NCBI RefSeq assembly: GCF_040807025.1
Contig: NC_090943.1
Coordinates: 661,356-725,355, forward strand
DNA length: 64,000 nt
From: Struthio camelus
Lineage: Eukaryota > Chordata > Aves > Struthioniformes > Struthionidae
Direction: 5' to 3'
Shown piece by piece: positions 1 to 12,400 of this stretch. A model generated the notes under the pieces. It was not told the origin of the DNA. It did not search any database and saw only the letters and a program-made list of their open reading frames with translations. The translations under genes were made by a program, and so were the position numbers. The first letter of the stretch is position 1. Every line of letters starts with the position of its first letter.

Positions 1-1130
1 GCTCACCCAGCTTCCAGCCAGGAAACTGCCCTGCTCCTGCCCAGACTGAGGCACCAGAGGGGCCGGGGCCGGGGCCAGCAGCCAGTGCGCATGGAGCCGT
101 CTGCCTAGCGCGGCCCCGTCCTGCCCACGCAGCGCTCGGGGGTGGCCCGGCTGCAGGGCCTTCCTGGGGAGCACCCGCTGGAGCTGCAGCACGTTCGCAA
201 CCCCCTGGAGCGTGCTGTCTCCCTGCCACGGGCAGGAAGGATTTTTTTTTACCCTCTTTTATATTGCGTGCCCCCCAGTTTCGTTGCCTGCCCTTGGGTT
301 TGGCGTCACGAGGGCCAGGCTCAGCTCTGTGCTGCAGCCACACCACGCGGAGAGCTGCACAGCTCTGCCGTGTGCACAGCACCTCTGGATTTGGGCCAAG
401 GACCCCAGGCTGGAGGCCTTAGCAGAGCAGCGTCGCTGGATGGCTCCAAAGGCCCCGGGGCGAGACAGCCGCAGGCCACTGCTGGGACAAACTGTCTCCC
501 CAGCAGCAGCCCTCCTGGTTCGCCCCGTCTCCAAACTCCGGCGGAGCAAAAGCCAACAGTTCTCCCCGTTCGGCTCGCGGCCCCCGGCCGGGCTGGCCAG
601 CGGGGATGCCATCGCGGCCACGCACGGCCCAGCCCCGATCTGCCGCTCGGGCTGAGACCGCGCGGCGCTGGCTCGGCTGCGCTCCCCGGGGCTCCCTCGC
701 GGCAGAAGCGCGAGGCTCCGACCGCTCCGCTCTGCCGGAGCGCGGGCCGGGCCAGGCTAACGCGTTTCTTATGCTCTCGGCCAGGGCCACGTTTTTCGCA
801 CCCCCCGTTAGCTGCAGGGGACACGCAGAGGAGCGCGCCGCGATGCTCGAGGTGCCTCCCGCCGCACTGCTGACTTTACGTTTCCTTTAGGGGTAACTTT
901 AGCTCTGAATTTCCTGGGCTTATAACGCTGTGGTTGGGGAAAAATGCCACATCCCTGCAGTTATTCGAAGGTGAAAACACAGCTGTGCACCCTCTCCGCC
1001 TTTAACTGCACTTTAGGGGTGCTGAGGGGTACGTCCAACGAAGCCCACGCGGTGCTGGCACACAGTGGGCAGGAGAAGCCCCAAGGCCGGCGGCGCGGGG
1101 GCCCTTGGGCTCGCGGGAGCCCCCCAGCCT
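1..1130. other. GC-rich intergenic sequence, no gene recognised
   Basis: Open frames exist on both strands because of GC content, but none has a recognisable domain, sensible splice signals or a low-complexity-free protein. A small T-rich stretch lies near 240-260. This is where further exons of a gene owning the KRAB remnant would be sought, but I see none. Confidence 0.5.
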
Positions 1131-1138
1131 CCCCTTAC

Positions 1139-1265
1139 CGAGCGAGGTGACGAGCTCCTAGGTCTCCTCCATGCCGTGCCAGCAAAGCCCCTTCTGCCGC
1201 TCCTCCAGCTCCTTCTGCTCCTCTGGGGAGACATACACCACGACATCCTCAGGCGTCGCCGGCAC
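1139..1265 (-). pseudogene. decayed KRAB-A box exon, possibly of a ZNF862-like gene
   Basis: Minus-strand translation gives EDVVVYVSPEEQKELEER then QKGLCWHGMEET, a stop codon (TAG, 1,158-1,160) and ELVTSLG, ending exactly at a donor (GTAAGG). This follows the KRAB-A consensus EDVAVYFS.EEW..L...QK.LY..VM..NYE.LVSLG: the stop sits at the NY tyrosine, and the essential W of EEW is Q. No convincing acceptor AG precedes it. In mammals the KRAB-bearing ZNF862 lies downstream of SSPO in the same orientation, which fits this position and strand (synteny from memory). The rest of such a gene is not visible in the window. Confidence 0.6.
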
Positions 1266-1269
1266 CCCG

Positions 1270-4230
1270 AAGCAGAGACCGGCCCCCGCGGCCCCCGCGG
1301 CCCCCGCGGCCGGCCCGGCGGGGGGCTGCTGCCGCGAGCACGCCGCGCCGGGGTTTCGGCTTGCGAACAGCCGAGCCGACCGGAGCGTTTCTCCCGGCCG
1401 CGCAGCCGCCTCCGACAGGCAGCCGAGGCGCTCCGAGGGCGGCAGAGTCCGGGGGATTCCCCGTGCGCACGGCCGTCTGTTTGCAGCACCCCTTGGCTGA
1501 CACTTGGCTTCGCACCCTGAAGACCTAGAGGTTTTGCAGCGCTAATTTCTCCGGAGGCAGCGTATGATGCTCGCGAGGGCCAGTACGCCGTCCTTTGCCT
1601 GCGTTTGCCCTCGAGGCGCCTGCAGCAATGAGCTCCAGGGATTAAATACCCTCCTGGTGAACCGGCTTTCTGTTTTAAAGCCTCGGCATTTCCTACCGCT
1701 GCATCTCACTTGGCATCGCTCCACTTTTGTGTGCTGCAAGAGGGCAAACAGGGAACAGCATGTTTTCTCGCGCTGTACTTTCTACAGCTCCGTGTTCATC
1801 TTTTATTTATCTTCCCCTAAGGTAAATATTTCCAACCAGGTCTCACACAAAAGCCTCCCGTGACATGGCACTTGTTAACGGCCTGCCTAAATTCATCCTC
1901 TGCTTTCCGGGGGAGGCAGCCCAGCGCTGAAGACAACGCGGCGAGACACTGAGCTACAGAGAGCCAGCCTCTGGGTGCCAGCCCGGGCGGGCTCGCACGC
2001 ACTAACGGTTTTGGTTTTGGTTTTGGCAACGCTGGACGTCCTGCCGCGATTCCCACTGCGACCAGCTCTTGCATTAAGCCTGTCAGCTGCACTGAAGCGA
2101 GCTTCCAGCTCGGCATGCGCGCAGGCACGGAAAACGGAGGCCCCCGAGTTCACTTAGTGCCAATTCAATGAGCTCGTTTATTTGGAAGTTGCCCTATCGC
2201 CCGGAAAGCTGGAACGACCTTATCTTTAGGGTAAAGTTGAAAACAAACGGTGTGATGTTTTGGTTCGATTATAACAGTTGGGTCACTTGCTAGAACTGTT
2301 TTCGTTTGGTAACCAAGCAGAAGGGTAAGTTATAATAACAATATAACCATGGTGATAAAATAAATGATGAGGTAAGCTTGCTGCAAATGTAAACGAGTGA
2401 TGTGGGCAAGCAGTGAGCTCAGGCGCCTAGCGAGTTAACCGTGGAGGAGTACGAAGAGCTTAGAAAATAGCTCAAAAAAATAAAAAGATCTGAAAGGACG
2501 CGTGGAGCCCAGCTCCGGGGTCTTGGGGGCGCAAGGGTCCTGCCAGCACGCTGGGGACCGGCGCTCCCTCCCCGAAGGCCAGACGGACCAGCCAAGCCGG
2601 AGAGCCCCATTTCTACCCGTATGGGAAGCTTTTGTTTAGGGGCACGCAGAGGCCGTCGCTGCTGCAGGCCGAACCCCAGCAGCGGCAGCAACGGGCAGAG
2701 CAGCAGAGGCGCCCTCCCGCCCCGGCCGAGGGGCCGAAACGCTGCACGCCGGAGCAGCCCTTGGCGGCCGCTGCACGGCCCGCGCTGCGGGGGCGCCCGC
2801 CCCGCGGCTCCGTTCCCGGAGGCCCTCTCCCGCTAAACCCGCCAGGTGCTCTTGGCATCGCCAAGCATCGCAGAGTAACTAAGCCAAAAGCAAGGGCAGA
2901 CCGGCAAAAAAAAATCTCCCCCTGCCCAAAAGAGGGAAGCGCCGCTGGTCAGGGGCTGCCCAGGGCTGCGCAGGGAGCCGAGGGGCGGATCCCGCAGCGC
3001 CCGGACGCCAGCGCTCAGCCCGCAGGAACTGCTGGCCCTGAGCCCTGCTCCGGCTTTCCGGGGACAGAGGGGCACAAGGGCCCGAGTCTGGGCCATTTCC
3101 TTCCCAGAAGAAATGCAGCGTTAGGCTACTTTAAAGCGGAAGCATTCGGCTTCTCTTTTTTCCACCCTTTCCCGTCGCTCACGTGAACAGCGGGTGTTTC
3201 GGTGGAGCCCAAGGCACCGTCCCACCGTCACGCCGCTGCAGGGCAGGAGGAAAACCGAAAGGGGCAATCCTGGGGCGTGCGGCGCTCCTGCGAGGGAGCC
3301 GTGCTGGGCTCGTCCGCGTTCGGCGGGACGGGAAGAGCCCTCCGGGCGGGAGCAGGGAGGGATGCGACCCGGCTTGCACAGCTCCGAACCAGCGGGCTGG
3401 GCTCTTCCCTGCACCCGCAGGGGTCCGGAGCCCGAGCCAGCGGGCGGGCGGGAAACCTCGAGCTTCACCCAGCGCAGGGGAGCTCGGCGGGCCGGAGCCC
3501 CCGGTGCCAGGCTTCCTCCCCAAAACAGAGCAGAGCTCCGGCCCTGCGGCACGCCAGCCCTCCCGGCTGGATTAAGGCAGGGACGGCACCGCGGGAGCCG
3601 GGAAAGCCGTCTTCCCGCCGCCTCCATCCCCTGCTCTCCGAGGGGCTCCGTCCGAGCGCTGCCTCCCGCCTGGGAGGCACGTTTGGGATGTGCCGGCTGC
3701 AAGCCCAGGCTCACAGCTCGCAGCCCGGCTCGGCAGATGGGGGTTTCGGCAGCCCCGGACCGGTGGCAGCACCAGGCTCCAGAGCCAAGCAGGGACCCTG
3801 CAGATAGCCACCGCAGCCGAGCGGCGCCGGCCGCCCCGCCGGCCGCCTCACCCAGGGAGGGAGCACCCGACGGGGCTCGCTGGAGGAAATCGCTCAGCGA
3901 GTGCCTGGGACTTTGCTGCATCAGGCACGAAAGCTGAAAAGCACCTGAAGGCACAGTGGGACGCGGAAACAATTCCCTTGGCACCACCGGCGGGTCAGAG
4001 GATCCCCGCCAGCACCCCGGGTCTGAACAGGCTGCTCCGTCGGTGCAAGCGGCCAGCGGGGGCCCGAGGCCGGGACGCCCTCGTCTCCGACCGCCAGGGC
4101 TGCGCGGCGAGGGCGCAGCCTCCGAGAGGCTCCCTGGGGTCCTGGAGCCCCGCGCCTGGCCGGGCAGCTCGGCGGGGGTCTGCGGAGCCGCGGGAGGTGT
4201 GCAGGGAGCAGGGTGGTGCCAAAGGAGCAC
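1270..4230. other. intergenic region with AT-rich pocket, no gene recognised
   Basis: Unique GC-rich sequence apart from a 2,160-2,480 AT-rich pocket containing tttatt at 2,177-2,182 and AATAAA at 2,359-2,364, and a short (GGTTTT)n run near 2,005-2,030. Long frames on the minus strand at 3,121-3,950 are Arg/Pro/Gly-rich and look random. No transposon hallmark is recognised. Confidence 0.5.
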
Positions 4231-4239
4231 GGGGGGTGG

Positions 4240-4960
4240 CAGGGATCCCGGGGGGGCATCCGGGGGTTCGTGCAGGGAGCAGGCTGTCTGGGGAGCCCAG
4301 CGGGTGCCTGGGGAGCCGGACAAGGGCGTGTGCTGAGCCTGGGGGGCACCCAGGGAGCTGGTGGGTGCCCAGTGAGCATGGTGGGTGCTCGGGGAGCAGG
4401 ACAAGGGTGCATGCAGAGCCCAGTGGGTGCATGGGCAGCTGGACAAGGGTGCATGCAGAGCTTGCTGGGTTCCCAGGGAGCTGGTGGGTGCTTGGAGAGG
4501 CAGACGAGGGTGCACACAGAGCCCGGTGGGTGCCCGGGAAGCCGGACGAGGGTGCACACAGAGCCCAGTGGGTGCCCGGGAAGCCGGACGAGGGTGCACG
4601 CAGAGTTTGCTGGGTTCCCAGGGAGCTGGTGGGTGCTCGGGGAGGCAGACGAGGGTGCACACAGAGCCCAGTGGGTGCCCGGGAAGCCGGACGAGGGTGC
4701 GCGCAGAGCCCGGCGGGTGGATGGGGAGCCGGACGAGGGTGCACACAGAGCCCAGCGGGTGGATGGGGAGCCGGACGAGGGTGCGCACAGAGCTCAGCGG
4801 CTGCTTGGGGAGCTGCACAAGGGTGTGTGCAGAGCCTGGTCAGTGCCTGGGGAGGGTGACAGGGGTGCACACAGACCTGGACAAGGGTGTGTGCAAAGGC
4901 CAGTGGGTGCTCAGGCAGCTGGACAAGTGTGCCTGGGGAGTTTGGTGGGTGCACATCGTG
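4240..4960. repeat. 42-bp minisatellite just beyond the SSPO 3' end
   Basis: Units like GGTGCACACAGAGCCCAGTG and GGAAGCCGGACGAGGGT recur about every 42 bp, more degenerate at the left edge. Because 42 is a multiple of three, it creates long spurious frames on both strands. Confidence 0.85.
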
Positions 4961-5187
4961 CCCGGCGGGTGCCCCGGGCTAGGCCCTGCTCCAAGCCAGC
5001 CACGACATGGTGCAGCCCCGCAGCCCCAACCTGGTCTTGGTGGCGCCGCGTCCTGCCGGTGCCACCCCAGGCGCTGGGGCGCAGCCTGCTCCCGGCCCCC
5101 CCCCCACCCGGGAGCCAGCGCCATCCCACCCCGTCGCGGCCCCGCTGCCCCGAGGAAGGGACGACCGCGCCGGTTGGTGCCATCTGC

Positions 5188-5193
5188 TTTATT
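5188..5193 (-). terminator. SSPO: SSPO polyadenylation signal AATAAA
   Basis: AATAAA on the minus strand about 70 nt after the SSPO stop codon, giving a very short 3' UTR. Cleavage is expected around 5,165-5,175. Confidence 0.75.
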
Positions 5194-5260
5194 GCTGGGC
5201 ACGGGGGACGGCGGCGGCAGCCCGGGCTCCTCGCACGCCGCAGCTGGAGCATCCTCAGCG

Positions 5261-6424
5261 CTAGGAGAAGTCCCCGCCTGCGGGAGGGCAGCGGTGAGCA
5301 GGGCGCCGGGGGCCTCGGCCGCGCGGGCCAGGAGCCGCGGCAGGAGCTCGGGGCCGCTCTGCACCAGCCCTCCCTGCCCGGAGCCCAGCAGTTTGCCCCG
5401 GCGCTGCCCCCCCCCCCCAGCCCCGGCCCCCCCCTCACCCTGGCAGCTGCTGCACTGGCAGCTGAGGATGACGGGCAGCACGACGGGCTCCACCTGGCCG
5501 TCGGCGCAGGGCAGGCTCAGGATGCGCACGGGGCTGCCGGGGTCCAGCTGGTAGCTGCAGCAGTCGCACAGCGTCTGCAGGTAGGGCTCCTGCGGCAGAG
5601 GGGCGCCGCTGCCCGTCAGCCCCGGGGGCCCGGCCGCGGCTGGCCCCCCCGCCGCGGCCCCCCGCCCGCACCTCGGCCGTGACGGCGGTGCGCGAGGCGC
5701 AGCGCCCGCTGCAGTAGCTGACTTCCACGCCGGGCAGGGAGCAGCGGCCCTTGGTGATGTTGCGCACCTCGGTGAAGCGCTGGCACATGGCGGACGGCTC
5801 CTCTGCGAGGAGGGAGCGCAGCGGTGGCACCCCCGGCGTGGCAGCCCCCCTCCGGACCCCCTCCGGGCCGCCGCCGCGCTCCTTACCCAGCGACTCCCTC
5901 CTGCACACCGGGCAGCAGCCGCCCGGCTCCCGCACCTTCACCTCGCCCTGCAGCGACAGCGCCGGCCTCAGCCCCCGCCTCGCCCGGGGCTGCTCCCCCC
6001 GGGGGGGGCCGGGGAGGGGGCCGCGGGGCCCTACCTCGCGGCACGAGAGCGCAGGGCAGGCGGCCGCGCACGCCGCCCGCCCGTTGATGCAGCGGCAGGT
6101 CTCGCAGTCCTCGAGCCACTCGCTGCCGGGCTGGGCGGGAGAGGAGGGCTCAGCCGCGGCGCAGCGGGTGCAAGGGGACCCCCCCACCCTTGCACGCTGG
6201 GGGATGCCCGCTCACCTCGTAGAGCCGCCCCCGGTGCAGGCACTCGCAGCGGGCGGCCGTCACGCAGCGCCCGCTGCCGTTGCGGTAGCGGCCCGGCTCG
6301 CAGGCGCAGCCCGGCGCCGCGGCCCCGCTGCAGTTGTGCGGCGCCTCCTCGTAGATCTCCCGGCAGCTCCGCTCGCAGCCTGCCGGCGCCCCGGGGCCCT
6401 GCCAGCGCTCCCCCGCCGGGCAGG
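5261..6424 (-). CDS. SSPO: SSPO exons 105-110: last TIL, VWC and C-terminal cystine knot
   Basis: Exons 6,216-6,424, 6,035-6,130, 5,887-5,947, 5,672-5,802, 5,439-5,589 and 5,261-5,277. Exon 105 is a TIL ([16 protein letters not shown] to [17 protein letters not shown]). Exons 106-107 make a VWC ([32 protein letters not shown]). Exons 108-109 encode the CTCK cystine knot ([60 protein letters not shown]), used for dimerisation in mucins and VWF. The last exon adds only GDFS before TAG; the Gly before it is split across the junction. Confidence 0.95.
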
Positions 6425-9400
6425 CTGCGAGCGGCGCCCGGCGCGTCACCTTGCACCCCGCTCGCCCCCTGCGCACCCGCGCTGCCCGCTCGCCCGCCGC
6501 CGGGCCCCGGGAGCGTGGGGAAGCGGCTGGCGCTGCCGGACACCGCAGCGCGGGAGCCCGCGCCGGGCACCAGCGGGCGCTGGAGCATCGCCCCGTCTCT
6601 AAGAGGCACCGGGCGGGCGGAGGGGTGCTGCCAGGCAGGGGGGGACGCCATGGGGTGGGAGCCCTGCTCGGGGGCACAAGCCTGGCCAGGGAGGCCAGAC
6701 GTGGGGACAGGAGGCGCTGGGGAGGGGGGCTCGGCGGGAGCCCGCCCGGAGCCCCCCGCTGCCGCCCGCTGCCCCGGGGCCCAGGGAAGAGGGGGCTCCC
6801 CGACCCACCGCCCCGACTCACCGCAGTCGGGCAGGCGGCAGGGGGTCCGGCGGGCGGCCGGCCCCTCGCACTCCGCCCCCTCGTAGAGGCGCTGCCGGAG
6901 CGGGTGCCGGCGGGAGAGGCGCTCGGCCGGGCCGCACGTGGCGGAGCAGGGCGACCAGGGCGACCAGGGCGACCAGAGGCAGTCCACTGCGGGAGGAGCG
7001 GGCAGTGCCGGCGGGCGCCGAGGGGCCGCGGTGCCACCCCCCCCCCACCCCGAGCGAGGATGCAGCGGGCAGGGTGGGGACCGCGAGGGGGATGGCGCAG
7101 CGGCACCCGGCCCGAGGGTCTCTTACCGCTGCAGTCCTGCTGGGAGCAGCTGAAGGCGCCGCGGACGCAGACGCTGCAGAGAGCCAGGGCGGTCAGAGCC
7201 CGCGCCCCTGCCCCGCGCCCGCCACGGCGCTCAGCCCCGGCGGCAGGACAGCCAGGCTGCCCCGGGCCCAGCGGCCCCACCGCCCTCACCAGGTGTTGCA
7301 GCGGTGGTGGAGGCGGCTGCCCGGCGGGTACTCCTGCGCCCGCTCCTCCCGCGAGAGGTTGTGCGCCCAGGGCACGGCGGGGGCCAGCACGCAGCGACAC
7401 TCCTCGGGGGGCACGCAGGCGCCGTCCTGCAGCACCTGCGGGACCCCCCGGCGGTGACTCCGCTGGGACCCGTGCTGCCAGCCCGGGGGCGCGCTCCGGC
7501 CCCCGGCGGCCAGGGAGCTCCGGCCCCGTCCCGGCGCGGCTCGGCAGCCTGCCCGGCGCCACCGCAGCCTCCCCAGCCCAGGAGGCTCCCCGGTGCCTGG
7601 CCGGGCCGGGGCGCCGCCGTACCTGTCCGGGCGGGCAGGCGCAGCCGGGCTGGCAGGTCTCCTGCAGGCACCGGGTCCCCGGGCGGAGGTGGGCGCAGGC
7701 GTGGGGACAGGCGTTGGCGCAGTCCCGGTGCACCTGGCTGCCCGGGCACTCTGCAGAGCGCGCGCGGCGCTGGTTATCGCCCAGCGCACGGAGCTGCCCA
7801 GCCCACGCCGAGCTGGGCAGCGAGACCGCGGCGGGATGCAGGCGCTCACGGCGGGACACCCCTGCCCTGCCGGACCACCCCGGACACCCAGCGCCTCCCG
7901 AGGCTTAGCGAGCAAGGCCGCTCCGGCCACGCCGTTATGCACGCCCAGTTGCAGAGCCCCGCCGGTGTGTCCCGGCGGATGGGGGGCACGAGGAGCGGGG
8001 CAGCGCGCCCCGAGCAGCAGGCACGGACCGGCCCCGGGGCAGGCTGCACCCCCGCTAGCGGCCCCTACCCGGCGTGCAGTTGCGGGCGTTGCAGACGCGG
8101 TGCAGCAGCAGCGGCAGCGCGGGGCACGGCTCCTCCTCGGCGCCCTCCTCCTCGGCGGGCAGCGGGGCCCGGCGCCGCTCGGAGACGCCGCCTCCGCAGC
8201 TGGCGCTGCAGGCGCTCCAGGGCGACCACTCACTCAGCCGGCAGCCGGCTGCGGGGGCAGAGAACGGGGCCGCGCTGGCTACACCGTGCCGCGGGGCCGG
8301 GCTGCCGCGCCGCAGCGGCGGCGGGGCCGTGCCCCCAGCGTGCTCACCGGGGCAGGGCTGCAGGTTGCAGGCGGCGGTCTCCTGCATGGCCTGGGCCACG
8401 CAGGGTGCCCCGCCGGCGCTCTCCTCGCAGCCGCGGTGCCGGGCGGTGCGGCCCCCTCCGCAGCTCTCGGAGCAGGGGCTCCAGGCGGACCAGGGCCCGT
8501 AGGACGGGCACGCCGCCACCGGGCATGCGAAGGTCCCGTTCCTGCAGGTGCTGCACGGGGACACGCGCTGGCTCGCAAAGGCACCCGCGTTGTCCCCCCG
8601 CCCCGGCCCGCAGCCGAAGCATCGCATGCCCCCCCCGCCTGCCCCAGCCCTCCCCGCCAGGCACAGCGCATCCTGCCAACCCGCCATCCTGCCCCGGGTC
8701 ACCCGCCACGTCCTCGCCCGCCCTGTACCCATCCCCGCCCGCGACACCTACCAGTTGTGGCACTCGACCTCGGCCGTCTGCTCCGGCCAGACCTCCTGGG
8801 TGCCGTTGGCCCCGGGGAGCCCGCAGCGGCATTCGGCGACCGGCACGCACGCCCCGTCCTGCAGAAGCTGCCCCTCGGGGCACCGGCACCCTGCGGGCCG
8901 GGGGGGGCCGTGAGCAGCAGGGCTGCGCCCCCCGGTGCCCACGCGCCCCCCGAGCACCCAGCTTGGGGCAGGGAGGGGGTGAGGATGTGCACGCAGTGGA
9001 AGGGGGCCGGTGCCAGCGTGCGGCACGTGCAGTGCGCGTGGTGCTCCAGGGCACCCGTGGCCCTCGCCGTGGGTGCGGGTGCTGTGGGGCCGCCGCTCCT
9101 GCGAGGGCCCTGGTCTGCGGCAGAGAGGCCCCGAAAGCCCCGACTGCAACGGGGGTGTCACGGCCGCAGCGGGGGTGCACGGGAGCAAGGGGCTGCGATG
9201 CGGGCAGGGGGCTCCGGGAGCGCGCGGGGGGCTGCAGGTGAGTGTGGGCCGGGCGCGGGCACCTACCTGGCTTGCAGCCCCCCTGCAGACACTCCACGTG
9301 ATGCCAGAGGTCGGTGCAGGTGCGGGGGCAGCCGTTGGCACAGGAAGCAGCAAACACCTTGCCGCGGTGCTCGCACGCCTCGCCTGCGGGCAGAGGCCGG

Positions 9401-12400
9401 GTGTGAGGGTGCAACGGGGGGGGCACGGCTCAGCGGGGGGCGGCGGGTGCTCCCCTGGGGCCGGGCACGCGGCCCTGTTACCTGGGCAGACAGCGGTGTT
9501 GCAGCTCTCCGTCTGGGAGCGGGCGCCGGGGCACGGCCCCGTGCCGGCCGGGTGCTGGAGGTGGCGGCGGCGCAGGCGGAAGCCCCCGCTGCAGGGCTCC
9601 CGGCAGGGCCCCCAGGGGCCCCAGGGGCTCCAGAGGCAGAGGTCTGCGGGATGGGGCTGTCACCTACCCCGCGGCGACGGCAGGGGACACCCCCGTCCCC
9701 TGCAGCACCCCTGGCCCCGCAGGGGAAGGCGAAGCAGGGCAGGAGGGGAGCTGGGCTGGTGTCTGCCCGCAGCCCCCTGCCCCATGCACGGGGACAAGCT
9801 GGGGCCGTGCAGCCCCCTGCCCCATGCACGAGGACGAGCTGGGGCTGTGCAGCCCCCTGCCCCATGCACAGGGACGAGCCGATGCCCCACAGCCTTGCAG
9901 CCCCCCACCCCACGCATGGGGACGAGCAAGGCCATGCAGCCCCCTGCCCTGTGCACAGGGACGAGCCGAGGCCGCACAGCCCCGCACCCCATGCATGAAG
10001 ATGAGCAAGGCCATGCAGTCCCCCACCCCGTGCACGGGGACGAGCCGATGCCCCACAGCCCCGCAGCCCCCTGCCCCATGCACAGGGAAGAGCCGAGGCC
10101 CCACAGCCCCGCAGCCCCTCGCGCCGTGCACGGGGACGAGTCGAGGCCGCACAGCCCCCCCGGGCAGCAGGGCCGTCTGGGGCACACCGGCCGCCGAGAG
10201 CCCCCAGTACCTTGGCAGACGCGGGGGTCCGGGCAGAGGCGCTCCTGCTGCAGCTCAGCTGTGCAGGCGGCCCCGCCGCCGGCCCAGGGCAGCCCGCTCT
10301 GCGGGTCCAGGCAAGCTCGGTAGCGACGCTGCACCGAGGCCAGCAGTGGGATGGGCGCCGGGGACCCTTCTGCCTCCTGCCGGTGCCCAGGCTGGGCCAG
10401 GAGCAGGGAGAGGGTGCCGGGGCCGAGCTCTGCCAGGGGCAGGCAGGCGCTGCAGGGCGTCCACTCGGACCAGTCGCTCAGCGGGAGCAGCCCTGCCGGG
10501 GACACAGAGCTGCCAGCGGGTCGGGGGGCCCGGGGCCAGGGCAGGCGCGATGCTGCGTGCGCAGGGCTGGCGGGCAGGAGGTGGGGACGGCCGCGCGCCC
10601 GCTCGGCATCGAGCGTGGCCGAAGGGGCTGGGATGCCTGGGTGCATTCGGCACCCGGACGTCCCGGGACTTTTGCACCAGGGAGGGGTCTCCAAGCTGAG
10701 CCCCTTGCAAGGGCTGCGGCTCGGCGGTGCCTGGGGGCAGCGGGGGTCCACGGGGCGGGTGCTGGAGGAGGCTGCACTCACCCTGGCAGCCCTCGCTGCT
10801 GCACTGCAGGGCACCGTCCTGGCACACGCTGCAAGGCAAAGAGCCGATGAGCTCGCGGCGGCCCCGGGCTGCCCCGCGCGGGTCTGCCCCCAACCCCAGC
10901 CCCTCTCACCACTCCTTGCAGCCAAGCAGGATGGTGTCTCCGGCGGCCAGGTGCACGGGGACGTCGAGCCCGCTGGCGTGCAGGCAGCCGCAGCCCGAGG
11001 GCGGCACGCAGGCCCCGCTCTGCTCCAGCAGCCCCTGCCAGCACAGCCGGGCTGGGGCTGGGGCCGCCAGCGCAACCCCGCAGCCTGCCCCGGCCCTTCC
11101 CGCCAGCGCGGGAACCGCTGCACCTTTGCAGCCCACCTCTCGCCCTGACCCCGCGAGCAGCGGGCTCTTCCTGGGCTCTCCCGCCCCGTCCGCCTGACGC
11201 CACGGGGGCAATCTGCACCCCCCACCTGCACCCCTGCAACGGGATGTGCCTGCGCATCAGCCTGGCTCCGGGGCCCTATATCGGCCCTTTCCTACCAGCC
11301 GGGACCCCTCCTCAGCGCCAGGACCCCATCTCCCCCCCCCCCCGAGCCCACCCCTCTTGCCTGGGGGCAGAAGCAGCCGGGCAGGCAGGGGGGCAGCTCC
11401 GCGCACAGCTCCGGGTGCTGCCTGCTGGCGCAGAGCCCTGCGCATGGCGAGCCGCAGGGCCGGTACTCGAAGGGGGGCTGGCAGCTGGCGGCTGGCGCGA
11501 GAGCGAAGGGGTCAGGCGGGGAGCTGGGCTGCTGGGCAGGGACGCCCGAGCACCAGGCACAGGCAGCCTGCACCTCGGGGAGCACCCAGGACAGGCAGGG
11601 ACACCCCAGGGAGCACACAGGGATGGGCAGGGACACCCCAGGGAGCACATAGGGATGGGCAGGGACACCCTGGGGAGCACACAGGGACGGACAGAGACAC
11701 CCTGGGGAGCACACAGGGATGGACAGGGACACCCCAGGGAGCACACGGGATGAACAGGGACACCCCGGGGAGCACCCAGGACAGACAGGGACACCCCGGG
11801 GAGCACCCGGGACAGGCAGGGATGGACAGGGGAGCACATGGGCACCCTCCAGGGACATCCCGGGGAGCAGCCGGGACAGCCAGGGACCCCCCGGGGAGCA
11901 CCTGGGATGGACAGGGACGCCCCAAGGAGCACACAGACTGGGCAGGGACACCCCAGGGAGCACACGGGACAGACAGGGACACCCCAGGGAGCACATGGGA
12001 CAGGCAGGGACACCCCGGGGAACCCACAGGATAGGCAGGGTCGGGGCAGGAAGCACACCGGACGGACAGGGACACCCCGGGGAGCGTATGGGATGCACCG
12101 GGAGAGGGCTGGCAGCAAAGGGGACGGGCGCTGGGGGGAGCAGGCCGGGTGGGCAGGGACACCCTGGGGTGCAGGCACTGCGCACACGGGCCGGGCCGGG
12201 GCAGTGGGCGCAGGACAGGCAGCAGCGGCGGGCCAACAGCTTCCTGCCTGCGCCACCCCTCACCTGAGCACCCCGAATGGTTGCAGGGGCGCAACTGCGC
12301 GTCCAGCCCCACGCACAGCTCCGAGCCGGCGCCGGTGCTGGTGCTGCGGCCGAGCTGGTGCCGGTAGCGCTGCTGCAGGGGCAGGCTGCAGGAGCAGGGG

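Noticed and set aside
2005-2030. GGTTTT repeat as possible telomere-like sequence
   Set aside because: Only three or four copies of GGTTTT, not TTAGGG; a simple repeat.
2632-3186. Plus-strand frame of 184 codons
   Set aside because: No ATG context, no domain, Gln/Arg/Pro-rich and typical of open frames in GC-rich noncoding DNA.
3121-4818. Minus-strand frame of 565 codons downstream of SSPO
   Set aside because: The N-terminal part is the 42-bp minisatellite; the rest is compositionally random Arg/Pro/Gly with no domain or splice signals.
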